From: Paenibacillus montanisoli | GTDB lineage: Bacteria > Bacillota > Bacilli > Paenibacillales > Paenibacillaceae | Assembly: GCF_003268025.1 (NCBI RefSeq) | Contig: NZ_QLUW01000006.1 | Coordinates: 62,001 to 126,000 of the forward strand | Length of the DNA stretch: 64,000 nt | Direction of reading: 5' to 3' | Shown: one piece after another, positions 8,541 through 17,694 of the stretch | Layout: every line of letters begins with the position of its first letter | Position numbering within the stretch: position 1 is the first letter of the stretch | Program-made: the position numbers and the translations under genes | Notes under the pieces: generated by a model | Seen by the model: the letters and a program-made list of their open reading frames with translations, nothing else | Told to the model about the DNA's origin: nothing | The model's database searches: none

Positions 8541-8963
8541 TTGAAAGTACCTCGGATTAGAATAAACGAAGAAGGACTGAATCGTTTTTTCGGTTATCTT
8601 GAAGCGCAAATTATGGGAATCGTTTGGGAACGCGGGGAAATTACGACGAAACAGGTTCAATCGCTTCTTAAAGAGGATGTTTCTTACAACGCGGTGATGA
8701 CCGTTATGAATCGCCTTCATGAAAAAGGGCACTTGCAAAAAATAACGACCGGTTCCGGTCGAAACCGGTTAAGCAAATATAATTCGGTCCAAAGCAAGGA
8801 CGAATTTCTGGAAGAGCAGACGAGGGCGATGACCGAAGATTTGCTGAACGAATACGGCGAGCTGGTGGTTAACCACTTTTTTGACGCGGTTCAAAAGGTT
8901 GATCCGAAGCTGCTCAGTCTGCTGGAAGCGAGACTTAGCGAGTGGAAGCGTGATCCTTTATGA
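8541..8963 (+). CDS. BlaI/MecI/CopY-family repressor
   Basis: The product has 140 residues, the usual size. It starts at a TTG with GGAGG 8 bases upstream. The N-terminal winged HTH contains the family blocks LEAQIMGIVWERGEITTK, VSYNAVMTVMNRLHEKGHL and a charged C-terminal dimerisation region. BlaI-type repressors bind TACA/TGTA palindromes and are inactivated when a membrane M56 protease signals. The next gene overlaps by ATGA and is exactly such a protease, so the pair is a translationally coupled sensor-repressor unit. The region is richer in A+T than its surroundings, which suggests transfer. Confidence 0.9.
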   Translation: MKVPRIRINEEGLNRFFGYLEAQIMGIVWERGEITTKQVQSLLKEDVSYNAVMTVMNRLHEKGHLQKITTGSGRNRLSKYNSVQSKDEFLEEQTRAMTEDLLNEYGELVVNHFFDAVQKVDPKLLSLLEARLSEWKRDPL

Positions 8964-9796
8964 GAATAAAAAATCAATTGACGTTTGGACTGGCTCTTCT
9001 GATTGGTGCTGTCGTATGGTTTCAAATCCTGTTGCTATGGCTTCAAGAATTTTTTGGCTATAACCCGCAATGGGGAATTCTGCATCACATTTTAGGAAAA
9101 CCGACCCCATTCGATAAATTGGTTTTTCATGGACTCTTTTTTCTTACGGTGTATGGCGGCTTAAAGGCTCTTTGGTTTTTATTGGAGCAGTTCGTTTATG
9201 AGATTAAATGGAGTAGAAAAGTAAACATAAAAGTACATAAGCAATATACACAAAAGATGAATCAAAAGTTTGAGAACATAGGCTTTCGGATCATCGTTAT
9301 CGAAGAGGAGTCTTTCGTGGCCATGACATGCGGCTTCATGATCCCGCGGATTATCTTATCCACAAAAGTAATCCGGCAATTTTCCGATCGGGAATTGGAT
9401 ACCGTCATCTGGCATGAATATTCGCATTGCCGAAATCGAGACCCGCTGCGTTCGCTCATTCTTCGGACTCTAGAGATGAGCTTGCCTTATTTTCCGATCC
9501 TTCGTCGGTTTTCTCACTACATCATGGTTTGGATGGAGCTATTAGCGGACCAAAACTCGATTCGGAAAATGAGAACATCCAGAGATTTGGCCGGTATTCT
9601 GCTTCAAAGCTCTCAATTGGCGAAAAAGCAATCCGTCGGCATTGGCTTCGCCGATGTTGCCATTAACTACCGTATTCAACAAGTGGTAGTTCCGGATCAA
9701 GAAATTAAAGTGCCTCTGTTTGAATATCACTCGATCATATTTTCGATCTCTTCGATTGTCTTATTGACTGCAGCTGTTTTTAGCAGTTGTTCATGA
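8960..9796 (+). CDS. M56 family (BlaR1-type) membrane metalloprotease, no sensor domain
   Basis: The 278-residue protein has hydrophobic segments at about 10-30, 55-75 and near the C-terminus, with a zinc protease core between them. The catalytic motif is HEYSH at residues 152-156, followed by CRNRDPLRSL. True BlaR1/MecR1 proteins have a further ~250-residue extracellular penicillin-binding domain; here the chain ends after the last membrane segment. Signals must therefore come through the membrane part or a partner protein. It overlaps the BlaI gene by 4 bases. A role in resistance or envelope stress is inferred. Confidence 0.85.
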   Translation: MRIKNQLTFGLALLIGAVVWFQILLLWLQEFFGYNPQWGILHHILGKPTPFDKLVFHGLFFLTVYGGLKALWFLLEQFVYEIKWSRKVNIKVHKQYTQKMNQKFENIGFRIIVIEEESFVAMTCGFMIPRIILSTKVIRQFSDRELDTVIWHEYSHCRNRDPLRSLILRTLEMSLPYFPILRRFSHYIMVWMELLADQNSIRKMRTSRDLAGILLQSSQLAKKQSVGIGFADVAINYRIQQVVVPDQEIKVPLFEYHSIIFSISSIVLLTAAVFSSCS

Positions 9797-9815
9797 ACCA
9801 TGGGCTAAGCAATGC

Positions 9816-9841
9816 GGAGCGGCTTCTGCCGCTCCTTTTTG
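9816..9841 (+). terminator. Rho-independent terminator after the M56 gene
   Basis: GGAGCGG (9816-9822) and CCGCTCC (9829-9835) form a 7-bp stem with a 6-base loop, followed by TTTTT. Confidence 0.85.
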
Positions 9842-9902
9842 TTTTGTAAAAAATCATCCTTGCGGAGGAAAACCAAGCAAGAAAGAGAATAAAGAATAAA
9901 TA

Positions 9903-9984
9903 CTACGAATCGTAGGATTAAACCCCCGCGGAGATCTAAAGGGGGGGAATGTAAAATAAAATTTGAAACTACATTTTGTAGTTT
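9903..9984 (+). promoter_or_regulatory. Two palindromes upstream of the acyltransferase gene (possible BlaI-type operators)
   Basis: The 304-bp gap 9797-10100 holds the terminator above and two palindromes. CTACGA-A-TCGTAG spans 9903-9915. AAACTACA-TTT-TGTAGTTT spans 9966-9984 and is a perfect inverted repeat. The second contains the TACA...TGTA core of BlaI/MecI/CopY operators, with a 3-bp spacer instead of the usual 1-2. They suggest that the acyltransferase gene belongs to the regulon of the BlaI-type repressor at 8541. Binding is inferred. Confidence 0.45.
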
Positions 9985-10100
9985 TATATTTACTTCTCGC
10001 CTTCTATTTGATACGATCTGTATACAAAGCGTAAAACGTTCCATTCCTACAAGAAGCGACGCAAAAATACGCTAATATACATGGAGGCGAGAAGCGTCAT

Positions 10101-11198
10101 ATGAAAAAGAACATCATAAACGAAGTGTTTTTTCTTCGGGCGATCGCATGTCTGAGCATTGTGTTGTTACATTGCGTAACAAAAATTTATGAATCGGATG
10201 GCGGCTTTATCGATGCTTTAAGATTGATTCTCTCATTCGGTACGCCAGCGTTCATCATCATCTCCGAGATCGTCTTGGCCAACGCTTATCCGACGCAAAC
10301 CCCAGAAGGATTTCTGAAGAAACGAATTCTTTATATCGCGGTCCCTTATCTCTGTTTTGTCCTGTTGTATTCTCTTCAAAGTACATTCTCGCTAAGCGGA
10401 GACGGGAATGAGGCATCGCTTGGTTTGAACTTGGCCAGCGGCTTGCTTCTAGGCGAAACACCCGCCTATTTTGTCATCATTATTTTTCAATTTTATTTGC
10501 TGCATATTTTATTTATCCGCCATGTGTTTAACCGCTTTAGACCTCTATGGATCGTAGTAACGGCCGGTGTCGTTAACGTTATGTATCTGGCATTCTTTAA
10601 TCTAATCAGCCCGCCTAGTAACGAGATTGCGTTATTCATTTGGGAGAGATATTACAGGATTCCTTTCCTAGGCTGGATTTTCTATTTTGTCATTGCTTAT
10701 TATTTAGGAAAAAATTATGCCGCATTTTTAAACCAACTCAATCGATTTAGATATTATATCTTTGCATTGGTCCCTCTAACAGGTTTTGTTTCCATTTATC
10801 TTCTTGAACAAAACATTATTCCCGTTTTATCTTCAAAACGCTTTGACCTGATCTTCTTTACGCTGAGCATGGCGTTCACGCTGATCATCTTAGCATCTAA
10901 GTTTAAAACGATTCCTGCATTTTTTGTGAAAATCAGCCAATATTCATTTGGAATCTATCTGCTGCACCCATTGGTGCTTTCAGTCGGTGAACGGGTTCTT
11001 GTGTTTGATAACAGTCTAGTAAGATTAGTCGTTTTCTTCGTATTTGCCCTTGCCGGATCGATGATTGCGATTTCGCTGCTAAACCGATTCACATGGGGAA
11101 GCTATATCATTGGACGAATCGGCATCGGATTATCCCGCAAAAACGCGGGCAATCCAAATTTGCGCTTGCCTAATCGCAGCTTACATGCTTCAGATTGA
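10101..11198 (+). CDS. Acyltransferase 3 family membrane protein
   Basis: The 365-residue protein is almost entirely hydrophobic, with about ten membrane segments. It begins with FFLRAIACLSIVLLHC, the usual opening of acyltransferase-3 proteins, including the conserved Arg and His. Such enzymes (OatA N-domain, sugar O-acetylases) move acyl groups across the membrane onto peptidoglycan, teichoic acid or polysaccharide. The OatA-type SGNH tail is absent. The gene has its own terminator and lies behind the BlaI/M56 pair in the same A+T-rich stretch, which suggests a cell-wall modification unit. The substrate is unknown. Confidence 0.85.
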   Translation: MKKNIINEVFFLRAIACLSIVLLHCVTKIYESDGGFIDALRLILSFGTPAFIIISEIVLANAYPTQTPEGFLKKRILYIAVPYLCFVLLYSLQSTFSLSGDGNEASLGLNLASGLLLGETPAYFVIIIFQFYLLHILFIRHVFNRFRPLWIVVTAGVVNVMYLAFFNLISPPSNEIALFIWERYYRIPFLGWIFYFVIAYYLGKNYAAFLNQLNRFRYYIFALVPLTGFVSIYLLEQNIIPVLSSKRFDLIFFTLSMAFTLIILASKFKTIPAFFVKISQYSFGIYLLHPLVLSVGERVLVFDNSLVRLVVFFVFALAGSMIAISLLNRFTWGSYIIGRIGIGLSRKNAGNPNLRLPNRSLHASD

Positions 11199-11202
11199 TG
11201 AC

Positions 11203-11233
11203 AAGCCCGCTGAGAACGCGGGCTTTTCTTTTT
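11203..11233 (+). terminator. Rho-independent terminator after the acyltransferase gene
   Basis: AAGCCCGC (11203-11210) pairs with GCGGGCTT (11218-11225), followed by a T-rich tract to 11233. Confidence 0.85.
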
Positions 11234-11321
11234 GGATTAAGCTGCCGTGCAGGATTTCGGTTCCGTCTAGCCAATTGTAAGAAGCATGTGTCCTCAACCA
11301 CGAAAAGGAGCGAAGACGAAT

Positions 11322-13679
11322 ATGAAACTGCATTATTCAAGACCTGCCCGCGTATGGACGGAAGCGCTGCCGATCGGCAACGGCCGATTAGGCGCGATGA
11401 TTTTTGGCGGCATTGAAAACGAACTGCTTCAGTTAAACGAAGATACGCTGTGGTCGGGACCCGGCGAAGGGTGGAACAACCCGGAGGCGCTTGCGGCGCT
11501 GCCGGAAGTCCGCCGCCTGCTTGCGGAGGAGCGGTATGTCGAGGCGGATCAGATGTGCAAGCGCATGATGGGGGCTTATACGCAATCGTATATGCCGCTC
11601 GGCCATCTGCAGCTGCAGTTCGATCATGGCAATATTGCGCGGGACTACCGCCGAGAACTGAGGATCGATGAAGCGCTGTCCACGGTAAGCTACCGCATCG
11701 GGGACGTGGCGTACGAGCGTGAGGTGTTTGCCTCGCATCCGGATCAAGTCATCGTCGTCAGGCTGGCATCGAGCCATCCGGGCAAGCTTGGCTTCCATGC
11801 CAAGCTGAGCAGTCCGCTTCGCCACCGCACGGGGCAAGACGGAGAAGAGCTGCTGATGACCGGAATGGCTCCCGAGTATGTCGCGCCAAGCTACCAGACT
11901 GTAGACGAGCCCATTCGTTACGGCAGCGAGGAGTCTACCAAGGCAATAAGGTTTGCCGGAAGGCTGGCGGCAGTCGTCCAGGGAGGCACCGCGGAAGCGG
12001 GCCATGACGGGCTGCGGGTGACCGGCGCGACGAGCGCCGTCTTGATCTTTAGCGCGGACACCGACTTCGGTCATGGCAAGAAGCCGCCTGAGTTGACGGC
12101 TGAGCGTATCCGGCAGGCGCTGAGCCGCCCATATGAAGAGCTTCGCACGCGGCATATCCAGGACTACCGGTCTCTGTTCGACCGGGTTCAGCTGCAATTA
12201 GGCGCTGATAAATCGCCGGTAAACGGGGAGGACCTTACGACCGACCGTCGGATCAAGCAATTCGGAGCCCGCGATTACGGGCTTGTGAAGCTGCTGTTCG
12301 ACTACGGGCGATATTTGATGATTGCGGGATCGCGTCCGGGAACGCAGGCGACGAATTTGCAGGGCATCTGGAATCAGGAGACGAGGCCGCCGTGGAGCAG
12401 CAACTATACGATTAACATCAACACGGAAATGAATTATTGGCCGGCGGAGACATGCGCTTTGGCCGAGTGTCACGAGCCACTGCTGGACTTGATCGGGAAG
12501 CTGTCGGCGACCGGCCGGGAAACGGCGCGCGTCCATTACGGAGCCCGGGGCTGGACAGCCCATCATAATACCGACATTTGGGGACATACCGCGCCGGTCG
12601 GCGATTTCGGGCAAGGCGATGCCGTCTGGGCGCTTTGGCCGATGGGAGGGCCATGGCTCGCGCAGCATCTATGGGAGCATTACGCCTTCGGCAGAGACAA
12701 GGACTTCTTGCGGAATAAGGCTTATCCGATCATGAAAGAGTCGGCGCTGTTCTGTCTGGACTGGCTCATCGAGGATGAACAAGGCCGGCTGATCACGTCC
12801 CCTTCCACGTCGCCGGAGCATAAATTCGCGGCGGATGGCGGGTACTCCGGCGTGAGCGTGGCATCCACCATGGATCTGTCGATCATCTGGGACTTGTTCA
12901 CGAACTGCATGGAGGCTGCGGAAGAATTGGGCGTGGATGCCGAGTGGAGCGCGGAGCTGGCGGAAGCGAAAGCGCGGCTGTTTCCGCTGCAGATCGGCAA
13001 GCACGGCCAGCTTCAGGAGTGGTACAAGGACTTCGAAGATGAGGACCAGTTCCACCGCCATGTTTCTCATTTATTCGGCGTATATCCGGGCCGCCAGCTG
13101 ACGGAAGCGGACACGCCGGAGCTATTCGCGGCGGCTCGCCAATCCTTGGAACGCCGCGGGGATGGCGGAACCGGCTGGAGCCTCGGCTGGAAGATCGGCC
13201 TATGGGCACGCTTCGGCGACGGTAACCGGGCGCTTAGCTTCGTGAACAATTTGCTTCAGCTGGTCGATGAATATGAGCCGGACAACTATCACCGCGGCGG
13301 CGTGTACGCGAACCTGTTCGATGCCCATCCGCCGTTCCAAATCGACGGCAACTTTGCCGCTACGGCGGGCATCGCCGAGCTGCTGCTGCAATCCCATCAG
13401 GGCTATTTGCACCTGCTGCCGTCGCTGCCTGATGCGTGGCAGGAGGGGTCGGTGAAGGGGCTGCGCGCGCGCGGCGGCTTCGAGGTGGCTATCGACTGGC
13501 AGGCAGGCAAACTGAACAGGGCTGCCGTAAAGGCGCATGCCGGCGGCCATTGCACGATTCGTTCGGAGCGGCCGCTCACGATTACGGACGGGGACGGGAA
13601 CCTCATTGACGCTGAGCGGCTGCCGGGCGGCATGTACCGATTCCCTGCCTCCTTGGGAGGAAGCTACGAGCTGACTTGA
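11322..13679 (+). CDS. GH95 alpha-L-fucosidase-like glycoside hydrolase
   Basis: The 785-residue chain starts [28 protein letters not shown], the GH95 N-terminal beta-sandwich signature (residues 2-29). Further family blocks are the [10 protein letters not shown] and [14 protein letters not shown] stretches in the (alpha/alpha)6 barrel, which hold the conserved Asn pair, [22 protein letters not shown] and [14 protein letters not shown] with the conserved Asp. ATG 11322 was chosen over 11286 because AAGGAG precedes it and the homology starts there. No signal peptide is present, so it acts in the cytoplasm on imported fucosylated oligosaccharides such as xyloglucan fragments. It stands alone. 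Confidence 0.9.
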   Translation: MKLHYSRPARVWTEALPIGNGRLGAMIFGGIENELLQLNEDTLWSGPGEGWNNPEALAALPEVRRLLAEERYVEADQMCKRMMGAYTQSYMPLGHLQLQFDHGNIARDYRRELRIDEALSTVSYRIGDVAYEREVFASHPDQVIVVRLASSHPGKLGFHAKLSSPLRHRTGQDGEELLMTGMAPEYVAPSYQTVDEPIRYGSEESTKAIRFAGRLAAVVQGGTAEAGHDGLRVTGATSAVLIFSADTDFGHGKKPPELTAERIRQALSRPYEELRTRHIQDYRSLFDRVQLQLGADKSPVNGEDLTTDRRIKQFGARDYGLVKLLFDYGRYLMIAGSRPGTQATNLQGIWNQETRPPWSSNYTININTEMNYWPAETCALAECHEPLLDLIGKLSATGRETARVHYGARGWTAHHNTDIWGHTAPVGDFGQGDAVWALWPMGGPWLAQHLWEHYAFGRDKDFLRNKAYPIMKESALFCLDWLIEDEQGRLITSPSTSPEHKFAADGGYSGVSVASTMDLSIIWDLFTNCMEAAEELGVDAEWSAELAEAKARLFPLQIGKHGQLQEWYKDFEDEDQFHRHVSHLFGVYPGRQLTEADTPELFAAARQSLERRGDGGTGWSLGWKIGLWARFGDGNRALSFVNNLLQLVDEYEPDNYHRGGVYANLFDAHPPFQIDGNFAATAGIAELLLQSHQGYLHLLPSLPDAWQEGSVKGLRARGGFEVAIDWQAGKLNRAAVKAHAGGHCTIRSERPLTITDGDGNLIDAERLPGGMYRFPASLGGSYELT

Positions 13680-13754
13680 GGCGATTTTGCATCATGTAAA
13701 CCAAATATCCGGCGCTTTCTCTGCATAGGTATGTATCAGAGGAGCGTGAAACTA

Positions 13755-14102
13755 GTGGACAAGAAAGTCAAACGGTACTTCCAATTGAAGCGGAAGCAGA
13801 AGGAGATCGAGCAGGAGATGGCGGAGCTGCGCGGGCATATTTTGAACCATTGCTCCGAGCAGAGCGTGTCCGAACTGGAAACCGAGAAATACCGGGTCAA
13901 GGTCATCCATCAGGAGCGGAAGGAATACGATGAGGGCAAGCTGTTCGAAGCGGTTCCCGATCTGGAGGTGTGGCGGCTGCTGTCCAAGCCGGACACGTCT
14001 AAGATCGCAGGTCTGGTGAAGCTGAATGTCCTGGATGAAGAGAAGCTGAAGGATACGTACGCAGTCAAAAATATAACTCTGCTTCAGGTCGATAAGAAGT
14101 AA
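13755..14102 (+). CDS. Hypothetical small charged protein
   Basis: A 115-residue product with no family that I recognise. The first ~45 residues are Lys/Glu rich and predict a coiled coil (KRYFQLKRKQKEIEQEMAEL). The middle holds ETEKYRVKVIHQERKEYDEG and the rest is mixed alpha/beta with no membrane segment. GTG 13755 is preferred because AGAGGAG lies 10 bases upstream; ATG 13731 and GTG 13746 are in-frame alternatives. The coiled-coil start followed by a short globular tail recalls small phage or plasmid accessory proteins, but no other phage gene lies nearby. Function unknown. Confidence 0.6.
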   Translation: MDKKVKRYFQLKRKQKEIEQEMAELRGHILNHCSEQSVSELETEKYRVKVIHQERKEYDEGKLFEAVPDLEVWRLLSKPDTSKIAGLVKLNVLDEEKLKDTYAVKNITLLQVDKK

Positions 14103-14122
14103 CGTGAGGCCATCGCTGCAAC

Positions 14123-14165
14123 AAACATAAGCAGACGCCGGTAAATTGCCGATGTCTGCTTGTTT
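14123..14165 (+). terminator. Probable terminator after the small hypothetical gene
   Basis: AAGCAGAC (14129-14136) pairs with GTCTGCTT (14154-14161), extended by AAACA/TGTTT on the flanks. The T-run is weak. Confidence 0.5.
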
Positions 14166-14319
14166 CATTGCGCCGTCTTATTTGCCTTTGCCCTGCTAGG
14201 ATTGATACGATATATAGCGGCGTAAACGGGCGCATCCGCGCTTTGATTTCCCGCACGCCAAACTGTGGTAAATGAGATCGAGACCTACATTTCATCGAAT
14301 GAAGATGGGAGAATCAATT

Positions 14320-15546
14320 ATGAGTATCGCGACGTCATATTGGCTGCACAACGTGCGGCTCGAAACCGGATTTCGGCATGAGAACGGGCATGTGGCCCAA
14401 ACTGAAACGGCGCTTGCAAATCTATTGATTGCGGATGGCCAAATCGAGGCTGTTTCCTTCGAAGCGATCCCGGCCGGCGATCAGCGTCCGAAGCGGGACG
14501 CGAAAGGCATGCTGCTGCTCCCGGCGTTCAGGGATGCGCATATTCATCTGGACAAGACGTATTACGGCGGTCCATGGCAGGCGGTGAAGCCGGCACGCAG
14601 CATTTTCGACCGGATCGAAGAGGAGAAAATGCTGCTTCCGAAGCTGCTGCCCGTCGCCGTAGACCGGGCGAAGCAAATTATCGAGCTGCTGCTGGGTCAC
14701 GGCTCCACGCATCTCCGGGGCCATGTCAACATTGAGCCGACGAGCGGCCTTAGGGGACTCGAGGTCGCGCAGGAAGCGCTAGCGGCATATGTAGGCAAGC
14801 TAGGTTACGAGCTTGTGGCGTTTCCGCAGCATGGGCTGTTGCGTTCGGATTCGATCGGCCTGGTGAGACAAGCCATCGAAATGGGAGCGACGCATGTCGG
14901 CGGGCTGGACCCGACCTCCGTGGACGGCGACTTGGAGCGGTCGCTGCATGCGATGATGGAGCTGGCGGTCGAGACCGGAGCGGGCATCGATATGCACCTT
15001 CATGAGCAAGGCGAGGCCGGCTATGCAACGATGAACCGCCTTGCGGACATGACCATCGATGCCGGGTGGCAGGGCCGCGTGACGGTCAGTCACGCCTTCG
15101 GATTTGCCAGCGGTACGGCCGCCCAGTCGGAGCAGCTGGCGGAGCGTTTCGCGGAAGCGGGCATTTCCATTGCGTCCACGGTACCGATCGGCCGTTTGGT
15201 CATGCCGATTCCGATGCTGCACAGCAAAGGAGTCCGCGTCGAGCTGGGAACGGACAGCCTGACGGATCACTGGTCGCCGTTCGGCAACGGCGACAATCTG
15301 GAGAAGGCCGGCCGTCTGGCTGAGGCATACGGCATGTCGGACGAGTACTCCTTGTCCCGCGCGCTTCGGTTTATTACCGGCGGCGTGCTGCCGCTGAACG
15401 ACCAAGGGCAGCGCGTTTGGCCGGCCGTCGGCGATGACGCATCGGCGGTGCTTGTGCAAGCAAGCTGCTCCGCCGAAGCGGTGGCCCGGAGAGCGCCGCG
15501 CATCGCTGCGCTGCATCGCGGGAATCCGGCATCGGGCAATCTATAG
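14320..15546 (+). CDS. CodA-like metal-dependent amidohydrolase
   Basis: The 408-residue protein is an amidohydrolase-superfamily enzyme of the cytosine deaminase (CodA/AtzC-like) branch. Metal ligands are H74 and H76 in DAHIHLDK, then a HVNIEPTSGLRG block, MHLHEQGEAG, a VSHAFGF histidine and GTDSLTDHWSPFGNGDN with the catalytic Asp. The AFPQHGLL stretch is also typical. ATG 14320 is chosen because GGGAGA lies 7 bases upstream and the conserved start MSIATSYWLHNVRL follows. It probably deaminates or hydrolyses a cyclic amidine or ureide such as a pyrimidine. It stands alone upstream of the T-box leader. Exact substrate unknown. Confidence 0.85.
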   Translation: MSIATSYWLHNVRLETGFRHENGHVAQTETALANLLIADGQIEAVSFEAIPAGDQRPKRDAKGMLLLPAFRDAHIHLDKTYYGGPWQAVKPARSIFDRIEEEKMLLPKLLPVAVDRAKQIIELLLGHGSTHLRGHVNIEPTSGLRGLEVAQEALAAYVGKLGYELVAFPQHGLLRSDSIGLVRQAIEMGATHVGGLDPTSVDGDLERSLHAMMELAVETGAGIDMHLHEQGEAGYATMNRLADMTIDAGWQGRVTVSHAFGFASGTAAQSEQLAERFAEAGISIASTVPIGRLVMPIPMLHSKGVRVELGTDSLTDHWSPFGNGDNLEKAGRLAEAYGMSDEYSLSRALRFITGGVLPLNDQGQRVWPAVGDDASAVLVQASCSAEAVARRAPRIAALHRGNPASGNL

Positions 15547-15578
15547 ATATCGTACATTTTATTGCCTATCCGTTGCAG

Positions 15579-15918
15579 TTTACAGGAAATGAAATATTCT
15601 GGTATTATCTAACCAACTCATATTCAAAACGCGATGACGAGAAGAGTAAGGAACGACCGTTCTTTAACAGAGAGCTCCGGCAGCTGAGAAGGAGCAAAGA
15701 GCCAGTTCCCGAACCAAGCCTCTGAGCAGTTTGCCGGAACCGTAAAGGGGGATGGCAGGACGGGAGCTCCCGTTACAGAGCTAGAGTATAACCGCCTTGG
15801 CTGGGAAGCGGGCGTCGTACTTGAAGAGGTTAATATGGCGACATATTAATGAAGCTGGGGTGGCACCGCGAACGACTTCGTCCCCAAGACAACTTGTCTT
15901 GGGGGTGAAGTTTTTTTT
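15579..15918 (+). promoter_or_regulatory. T-box leader, glutamine specifier, controlling glnS
   Basis: A promoter (TTTACA 15579-15584, 18 bp, TATTAT 15603-15608) precedes a leader from about 15631. It has the Stem I start GACGAGAAGAGTAAGG and the specifier-side GCCTCTGAG motif. The T-box core GGGGTGGCACCGCG lies at 15857-15870, and the terminator CCCCAAGA...TCTTGGGG (15882-15904) is followed by eight T. The likely specifier codon is CAA (Gln) at 15715-15717, just before GCCTCTGAG, which matches the downstream GlnRS. Uncharged tRNA-Gln would favour the antiterminator and switch glnS on. Confidence 0.92.
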
Positions 15919-15967
15919 GTTTTGCGCGGTTCTTGCCGCATCAACCATTCATTAGGAGGCGCCAGCC

Positions 15968-17638
15968 ATGGAGAATGAACATTTTTTATCGAGGCTGATT
16001 ATGGATGAGCTAGAACGGGGGCCGTTCGCGAGGCGCATGTGTACGCGGTTTCCGCCTGAGCCGAACGGCTATCTCCATATTGGGAGCGCGTATGCGATCC
16101 ACACGAATTATACGACGGCTGAGCGGTTCGGCGGGAAGTTCCATTTGCGCTTCGACGATACGAACCCGCTCAAGGAAGATCTCGAGTACGTCCACGCGAT
16201 CATCGAGGATATCAAATGGCTCGGTTACGATCCCGGCGGGCATATTTACTACGGCTCCGATTATTCGGATGCGATCTATAACGCGGCGGTTTCGCTCATC
16301 AAACGGGGAAAAGCGTATGTGTGCGAACTGACCCCCGATGAAATCAAGGATTACCGCGGGACCTTGACGGAGCCTGGCCGGAACAGCCCTTACCGGGATC
16401 GGTCCGTCGAAGAGAATCTGCGGGTATTCGAGGCCATGAAGAAGGGGAGCTATCCGACCTCCTCCAAAGTGCTCCGAGCCAAAATCGACATGGCTTCGCC
16501 TAACCTGAACCTGCGCGATCCCGTCCTATACCGGATCATCCATGCGGAGCATTACCGGACGGGAAATATTTGGTGCATTTACCCGATGTATGATTTTGCC
16601 CATCCGATCCAGGATGCGATTGAAGGCGTGACTTACTCCTTATGCTCTATCGAATTCAAGGATCATCGTCCGCTGTACGAATGGGTGTTCCAGGAGCTGG
16701 AGATACCGGAGCCGCCGCGGCAAAGGGAGTTCGGGCGTCTAAGCTTGACGGGCGTGGTGACGAGCAAGCGATTTCTCAGACAGATCGTCGAAGGCGGCTA
16801 TGTGGACGGCTGGGACGATCCACGGCTGCCGACGCTGCGGGGACTTCGCAGAAGAGGCTATACACCGGCGAGCATACGCCGCTTTATCGAGGAGATTGGC
16901 AGCATCCGCACCCAGAGCACGGTTGATATCTCGCTGCTCGATCATAGCTTGAGACAGGAGCTGAAGGCATCGACGATCAGCGTGATGGCTGTGCTGAGAC
17001 CGCTTAAGGTGGTCATCATGAATTATCCCGAGACGACTGCCGGGGAGCTGCTATCGATCGAAAATAACACGGAGAACGAGGGGCTGGGCCGCAGGGAGGT
17101 GCCCTTCTCGCGGACGATCTATATCGAGAAGGATGATTTTATGGAGGAGCCGGCGAAAGGGTTTCACCGGCTGGTTCCGGGCGGCGAAGTCAGGCTGAAG
17201 GGAGCGTATTTCATCCGCTGCGAGGAAGCGGTCAAAGACCAGGAGACCGGGGAGATCATCGAGCTTCGCTGCACGTACGATCCGCTTACGAAGAGCGGTT
17301 CGGGCTTTGCCGGCCGCAAGGTGAAGGGTACGATACATTGGGTGTCGGCGGCACATACGGTGAAGGCGGACGTGCATTTGTACGACAAACTGCTGAAGAG
17401 CGAGAGCGCGCCTTCCGGCGAGGACGGCAGCTGGGATGAAGCGGTCAATCCGGACTCGCTTGTGATCGTCAAGGACGCGCTGCTTGAGCCGTCTGCCCGG
17501 GATGCCCAACCGGAGGATAAGGTGCAATTCTTTCGCCATGGGTTCTTCTGCGTGGATAAGAAGCACAGCGGAAGAGAAGGCGGGCTCGTGTTTAACCGGA
17601 TTGTGCCATTGAAGGATACATGGAATAAGCCGTCCTAA
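15968..17638 (+). CDS. glnS: Glutaminyl-tRNA synthetase
   Basis: The 556-residue protein is close to the usual GlnRS length. The class I catalytic domain carries RFPPEPNGYLHIGSA with HIGS at 37-40. The YPMYDFAHPIQDAIEGVTYSL block and IEFKDHRPLYEW are GlnRS-specific compared with GluRS. The KMSKR loop is the variant VTSKR (264-268). Two C-terminal anticodon-binding beta-barrels follow from about 340. It charges tRNA-Gln directly. Many Firmicutes lack this enzyme and use GluRS plus GatCAB, so its presence is notable. The T-box with a Gln specifier immediately upstream supports the assignment independently. Confidence 0.95.
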   Translation: MENEHFLSRLIMDELERGPFARRMCTRFPPEPNGYLHIGSAYAIHTNYTTAERFGGKFHLRFDDTNPLKEDLEYVHAIIEDIKWLGYDPGGHIYYGSDYSDAIYNAAVSLIKRGKAYVCELTPDEIKDYRGTLTEPGRNSPYRDRSVEENLRVFEAMKKGSYPTSSKVLRAKIDMASPNLNLRDPVLYRIIHAEHYRTGNIWCIYPMYDFAHPIQDAIEGVTYSLCSIEFKDHRPLYEWVFQELEIPEPPRQREFGRLSLTGVVTSKRFLRQIVEGGYVDGWDDPRLPTLRGLRRRGYTPASIRRFIEEIGSIRTQSTVDISLLDHSLRQELKASTISVMAVLRPLKVVIMNYPETTAGELLSIENNTENEGLGRREVPFSRTIYIEKDDFMEEPAKGFHRLVPGGEVRLKGAYFIRCEEAVKDQETGEIIELRCTYDPLTKSGSGFAGRKVKGTIHWVSAAHTVKADVHLYDKLLKSESAPSGEDGSWDEAVNPDSLVIVKDALLEPSARDAQPEDKVQFFRHGFFCVDKKHSGREGGLVFNRIVPLKDTWNKPS

Positions 17639-17681
17639 AAAAGATGCCTCATGAGCGGTTATTCGCCGCTTGTGAGGCATC
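17637..17681. terminator. Shared terminator between glnS and the convergent SDR gene
   Basis: GATGCCTCA (17643-17651) and TGAGGCATC (17673-17681) form a long stem with extra pairing inside. On the minus strand it is followed by six T (17642-17637), so it mainly ends the SDR transcript; it may also stop glnS. Confidence 0.75.
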
Positions 17682-17694
17682 CCTTGCAACAGGG

